DNA of 35,884 bases from Alphaproteobacteria bacterium (GTDB lineage: Bacteria; Pseudomonadota; Alphaproteobacteria; Micavibrionales; Micavibrionaceae): NCBI GenBank assembly GCA_016125135.1, contig WGMJ01000010.1, forward strand, positions 1 through 35,884, written 5' to 3'. The notes beneath the pieces were generated by a model. It did not search any database. It saw only the letters and a program-made list of their open reading frames with translations, and was not told where the DNA came from. How positions within the stretch are numbered: position 1 is the stretch's first letter; each line of letters starts with the position of its first letter. This document shows, piece by piece, positions 33,785 to 35,884 of this stretch. Both the position numbers and the translations under genes were made by a program.

Positions 33785-34447
33785 CTATTCATCTGGCCAG
33801 TTTTTCAAAATCAGCCGTGGCAGTTTGTCGTACCAGCGTTTGGCTTCTTCATCGAAACGGATCAGCTTTGGCAATTTAACCTGTGGCACAAGCCAGAACA
33901 TGACGGCGGTTGATAGGTTACGGCCTGTTTTCAGGTTTCTCTGGCTGGCTTTACGAAAGCCACGCATATCTCCTGTTTTACGGCTGTAAGATGCCTGCAC
34001 ATTTTCGACCACCAGCAAGGACGGACCATTTCGCCGATACACAAAGCGGAGTTTGCCATAGCGATGTTCAGGGAAGTTGGAGGGATTAATCCTCTTACCG
34101 CCCATACCACGCTTTGGCGCATTTGGCGTTGGAATAGCCAACCACCAGCCATCTTTGGATTTTATCACCGTGCCTTCATCAAAACCCGCCATGATCTTGC
34201 TGGCTTTGGTATAAACCAGACCCGCCGCACGAATGGAATTCTGCCCGCGCGGGTAAATATCACCGCGCCACGTATTGGCCATGCGTTGCCCTAGACCTGA
34301 CGAATGTACCTGACGACGCATTGACATTTTCAGACCCGTTGTGGCTTCACGAATGCCGAGCGTCACGGCACGTTCTGCCGTTTGATACTCCTCCTTCATA
34401 TATTGTTTAAGGTCACCCTCAATCGCCGCTTTCAACCGCATAGGCAT
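33785..34447 (-). CDS. DUF6441-type phage protein (head-tail region, possible HK97 gp10-like role)
   Basis: A 220-residue basic protein with ERAVTLGIREATTGLKMSMRRQV near the N-terminus, MANTWRGDIYP, IAAGLVYTKASKI-like strands (SIRAAGLVYTKASKIMAGFD) and a C-terminal VPQVKLPKLIRFDE. This resembles the DUF6441 family found between head-completion and tail-terminator genes. That slot is filled by gp10-like or gpZ-like tail completion proteins in other phages. The start overlaps the preceding gene by 29 bases. A second ATG at 34441 is possible. Confidence 0.65.
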   Translation of the reverse strand: MPMRLKAAIEGDLKQYMKEEYQTAERAVTLGIREATTGLKMSMRRQVHSSGLGQRMANTWRGDIYPRGQNSIRAAGLVYTKASKIMAGFDEGTVIKSKDGWWLAIPTPNAPKRGMGGKRINPSNFPEHRYGKLRFVYRRNGPSLLVVENVQASYSRKTGDMRGFRKASQRNLKTGRNLSTAVMFWLVPQVKLPKLIRFDEEAKRWYDKLPRLILKNWPDE

Positions 34448-34745
34448 CCACCTTTACAATAAGATTATGCTGATCTTTCACGGGTTCGCCTTGTATGCTG
34501 TAACGTTTATCATCCAAAACGATGGCCCCCAGCGTCTTGCCTACAGGGATATCAGCAAGGCGCACTTCAAACATATCGGTTTCTGAATGCACCCGCGCAT
34601 CAAAAACATCCGTGATTTTATCAGGCAGGCGATGGATCACCAGTACCTCGGCTTCCGTTTCATCCGCAAAGATAAGACGTGCTGTTTTCCCAAAACGATT
34701 AAACAGCACGTCCACCGATTTTATAGCACTATTCCTGAACGTCAT
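34419..34745 (-). CDS. Probable head-tail joining protein
   Basis: A 108-residue beta-rich protein (VDVLFNRFGKTARLIFADE, VLVIHRLPDKITDVFDARV, MFEVRLADIPVG, GAIVLDDKRYSIQGEP). Size, fold and place between capsid-side and tail-side genes fit head-tail stopper or attachment proteins such as lambda gpFII. The ATG at 34745 is chosen over one at 34760, which would add only five residues and deepen the overlap with the preceding gene; the choice is not certain. Confidence 0.55.
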   Translation of the reverse strand: MTFRNSAIKSVDVLFNRFGKTARLIFADETEAEVLVIHRLPDKITDVFDARVHSETDMFEVRLADIPVGKTLGAIVLDDKRYSIQGEPVKDQHNLIVKVDAYAVESGD

Positions 34746-35103
34746 CGCCCGATGCCTCATCAGCCGCTAACTCTTTTTGATAAAGTTCCCATGCTTTATC
34801 CCGTGTTTCGGCAGAGATGTTTTGACCAAGAACAGCCTCTATCGCTTCCACCTTTGGTTTGCCGTTTTTGGCAAAGTCGGTTTCGGGATTGAGGATTTCA
34901 ATCGCCTCGATCACATCATCAATGGCGGGTTCGGGTTGCTGGGTCTGGGCAGGCTTTTGTTCTGCCACTGTCGATGCATCCGCAGATTTGGCAAAGCCGC
35001 GTTCAATCAGTGATTTTGCCTCCTCATCAGAAATATCAACGGATTTTCCCGGCAGAATGGTTTTTCCATCCAAGTGAAGGGTGATAATAGTTGTTATCTT
35101 CAT
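34729..35103 (-). CDS. Prophage head protein with FluMu-type N-terminal domain
   Basis: A 124-residue protein. Residues 1-40 (TLHLDGKTILPGKSVDISDEEAKSLIERGFA) resemble the short beta-hairpin-plus-helix domain seen in DUF7210-like and Mu-like FluMu N-terminal proteins. An acidic, Gln/Pro-rich linker follows. The C-terminal part (about 70-115) is a helical segment with FAKNGKPKVEAIEAVLG, a HeH/LEM-like pattern. It lies directly after the major capsid gene, where head-completion or decoration proteins are found. A good AGAGAGGA ribosome binding site precedes the ATG. Confidence 0.6.
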   Translation of the reverse strand: MKITTIITLHLDGKTILPGKSVDISDEEAKSLIERGFAKSADASTVAEQKPAQTQQPEPAIDDVIEAIEILNPETDFAKNGKPKVEAIEAVLGQNISAETRDKAWELYQKELAADEASGDDVQE

Positions 35104-35117
35104 AATTCAATCCTCTC

Positions 35118-35884
35118 TTAGCGCACAGTTGCACAAAATGATGCGTTGGGACGATACGGCACAAGAAGCGGTGCAGATTGCAACAGCAACCAGCGCACAG
35201 CCGGATCTTCCTCAAGCCATGATTTAGAGAAGAAACGCTGAGCCCGATAAGCCGCTTTTTCATCTTGGATAACGCCATAACAGCGCGTGCCTTCAAGCTG
35301 GGACGTACTGCCGATTAAAACAGTGTAATCAGGGAGCAGTTTTTGCACCTGATCACTTTCATCGACATAACGGTCATTATAAACCCAGAAATCCAGATCA
35401 CCGATTGAGCCAACATAGCGGGCAAGCTCATTACCCTGACCAAAGGCAATCGGCCCCAGATTAATGCCGGCATTATCACGCAAGCGACGAATATCAAGCA
35501 GTTTTTCAACGGAGGCATCGGCCTTAAACACACGCCAAGCCAGCGCGTCCATGACAACCGTGCGGGCAACTGCGCCTGATTTCTCCTGCACTTTGGCAAC
35601 CCAGTCTTCAAGATTGTTGAGCGCATTCACACCTGTTTCACCCCAGCGGGATGAGCCAGCCAGCGCCACGGTTAATTCAGGATCACGCTGAAAATCAACC
35701 ACGACTGTTGGGTAATCTTCACCAGAGACGGTAATTTTACCTGTTCGCAAAGCTTCTGCCGCCATCACTTCCTCACGGCGGGTGAGGTTTTCAAGCTGTT
35801 TGGTCAGTGTGCGGTTGAGATTGGCTTCAAGGCGTTGTTGCGGTGACAATGTCCCGCCGATTTTTTCACCGATGGAGCGTTTAA
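35118..35884 (-). CDS. Phage major capsid protein E family (N-terminus beyond the window)
   Basis: At least 255 residues of a capsid E-type major head protein, the lambda gpE fold that builds the icosahedral shell. Diagnostic segments are REEVMAAEALRTGKITVSG, YPTVVVDFQRDPEL, WGETGVNALNNLEDWV, YVGSIGDLDFWVYNDRYVD and LIGSTSQLEGTRCYGVIQD. The frame stays open to the window edge (KRSIGEKIGGTLSPQQRLEA), and a capsid E protein normally has 80 or more residues before this point, so the true start is to the right. An apparent TTG start at 35849 is not real. The stop is 14 bases before the next gene. Confidence 0.9.
   Translation of the reverse strand, partial: KRSIGEKIGGTLSPQQRLEANLNRTLTKQLENLTRREEVMAAEALRTGKITVSGEDYPTVVVDFQRDPELTVALAGSSRWGETGVNALNNLEDWVAKVQEKSGAVARTVVMDALAWRVFKADASVEKLLDIRRLRDNAGINLGPIAFGQGNELARYVGSIGDLDFWVYNDRYVDESDQVQKLLPDYTVLIGSTSQLEGTRCYGVIQDEKAAYRAQRFFSKSWLEEDPAVRWLLLQSAPLLVPYRPNASFCATVR

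Noticed and set aside
19651-35884. A bona fide gene-transfer agent cluster instead of a prophage
   Set aside because: Some families are shared with GTAs, but the gene order, capsid E-type head protein, fibre cassette, holin/endolysin and cargo genes fit a siphovirus-like prophage. The window lacks the rest of the cluster needed for a firm test.

Overview
The window looks like a piece of an alphaproteobacterial chromosome carrying part of a tailed prophage and several anti-phage loci. The organism call is an inference. It rests on the EF-Tu N-terminus at the left edge and on phage families that I associate with alphaproteobacterial prophages and gene-transfer agents (GTA_holin_3TM-type holin, DUF6441, capsid E, DUF1833 plus NlpC/P60 tail genes). 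I cannot name a genus.

Positions 1-8437 are mostly chromosomal housekeeping and accessory genes: the start of tuf with a good promoter, a P-loop kinase, two tRNA-Gly genes (CCC and UCC) on either side of an AT-rich DUF262/HNH gene, a SAM-hydrolase-like protein, a polysaccharide deacetylase, a FieF-type cation exporter, a periplasmic solute-binding protein, a small membrane protein, 3-methyladenine glycosylase Tag and a TylF-type methyltransferase.

Positions 8562-19654 form a compact defence island read outwards from a 92-base divergent control region. Leftwards runs a three-gene operon with the layout of an ABC-three-component (ABC-3C) conflict system: a nuclease-like effector, a small middle component and an SMC-like ATPase with a CPVC zinc hook. 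Rightwards runs HTH regulator - hsdM - hsdS - prrC-like - hsdR. This is a type IC (EcoR124/EcoprrI-like) restriction-modification system with an anticodon nuclease embedded in the same position as in E. coli prr. HsdS carries an exact 12-base x 4 TAEL-type repeat, and the PrrC homologue has an extra N-terminal domain of about 130 residues.

Positions 19651-35884 are the late region of a siphovirus-like prophage, almost all on the minus strand. Read from the right edge, the order is major capsid protein (cut by the window), head completion genes, tail terminator, tail tube, tail assembly chaperone, tape measure, tail and fibre proteins including one with an RCC1-like propeller, DUF1833, NlpC/P60, the J-like tip protein, holin and endolysin. 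A plus-strand DUF4268 gene is inserted in the lysis region. The chaperone gene contains a perfect A AAA AAA G slippery site followed by a hidden 96-codon -1 frame that runs to just before the tape measure gene, the classic G/GT frameshift arrangement. No integrase, terminase, portal or repressor lies in the window, so the prophage continues to the right and its left boundary is unresolved.
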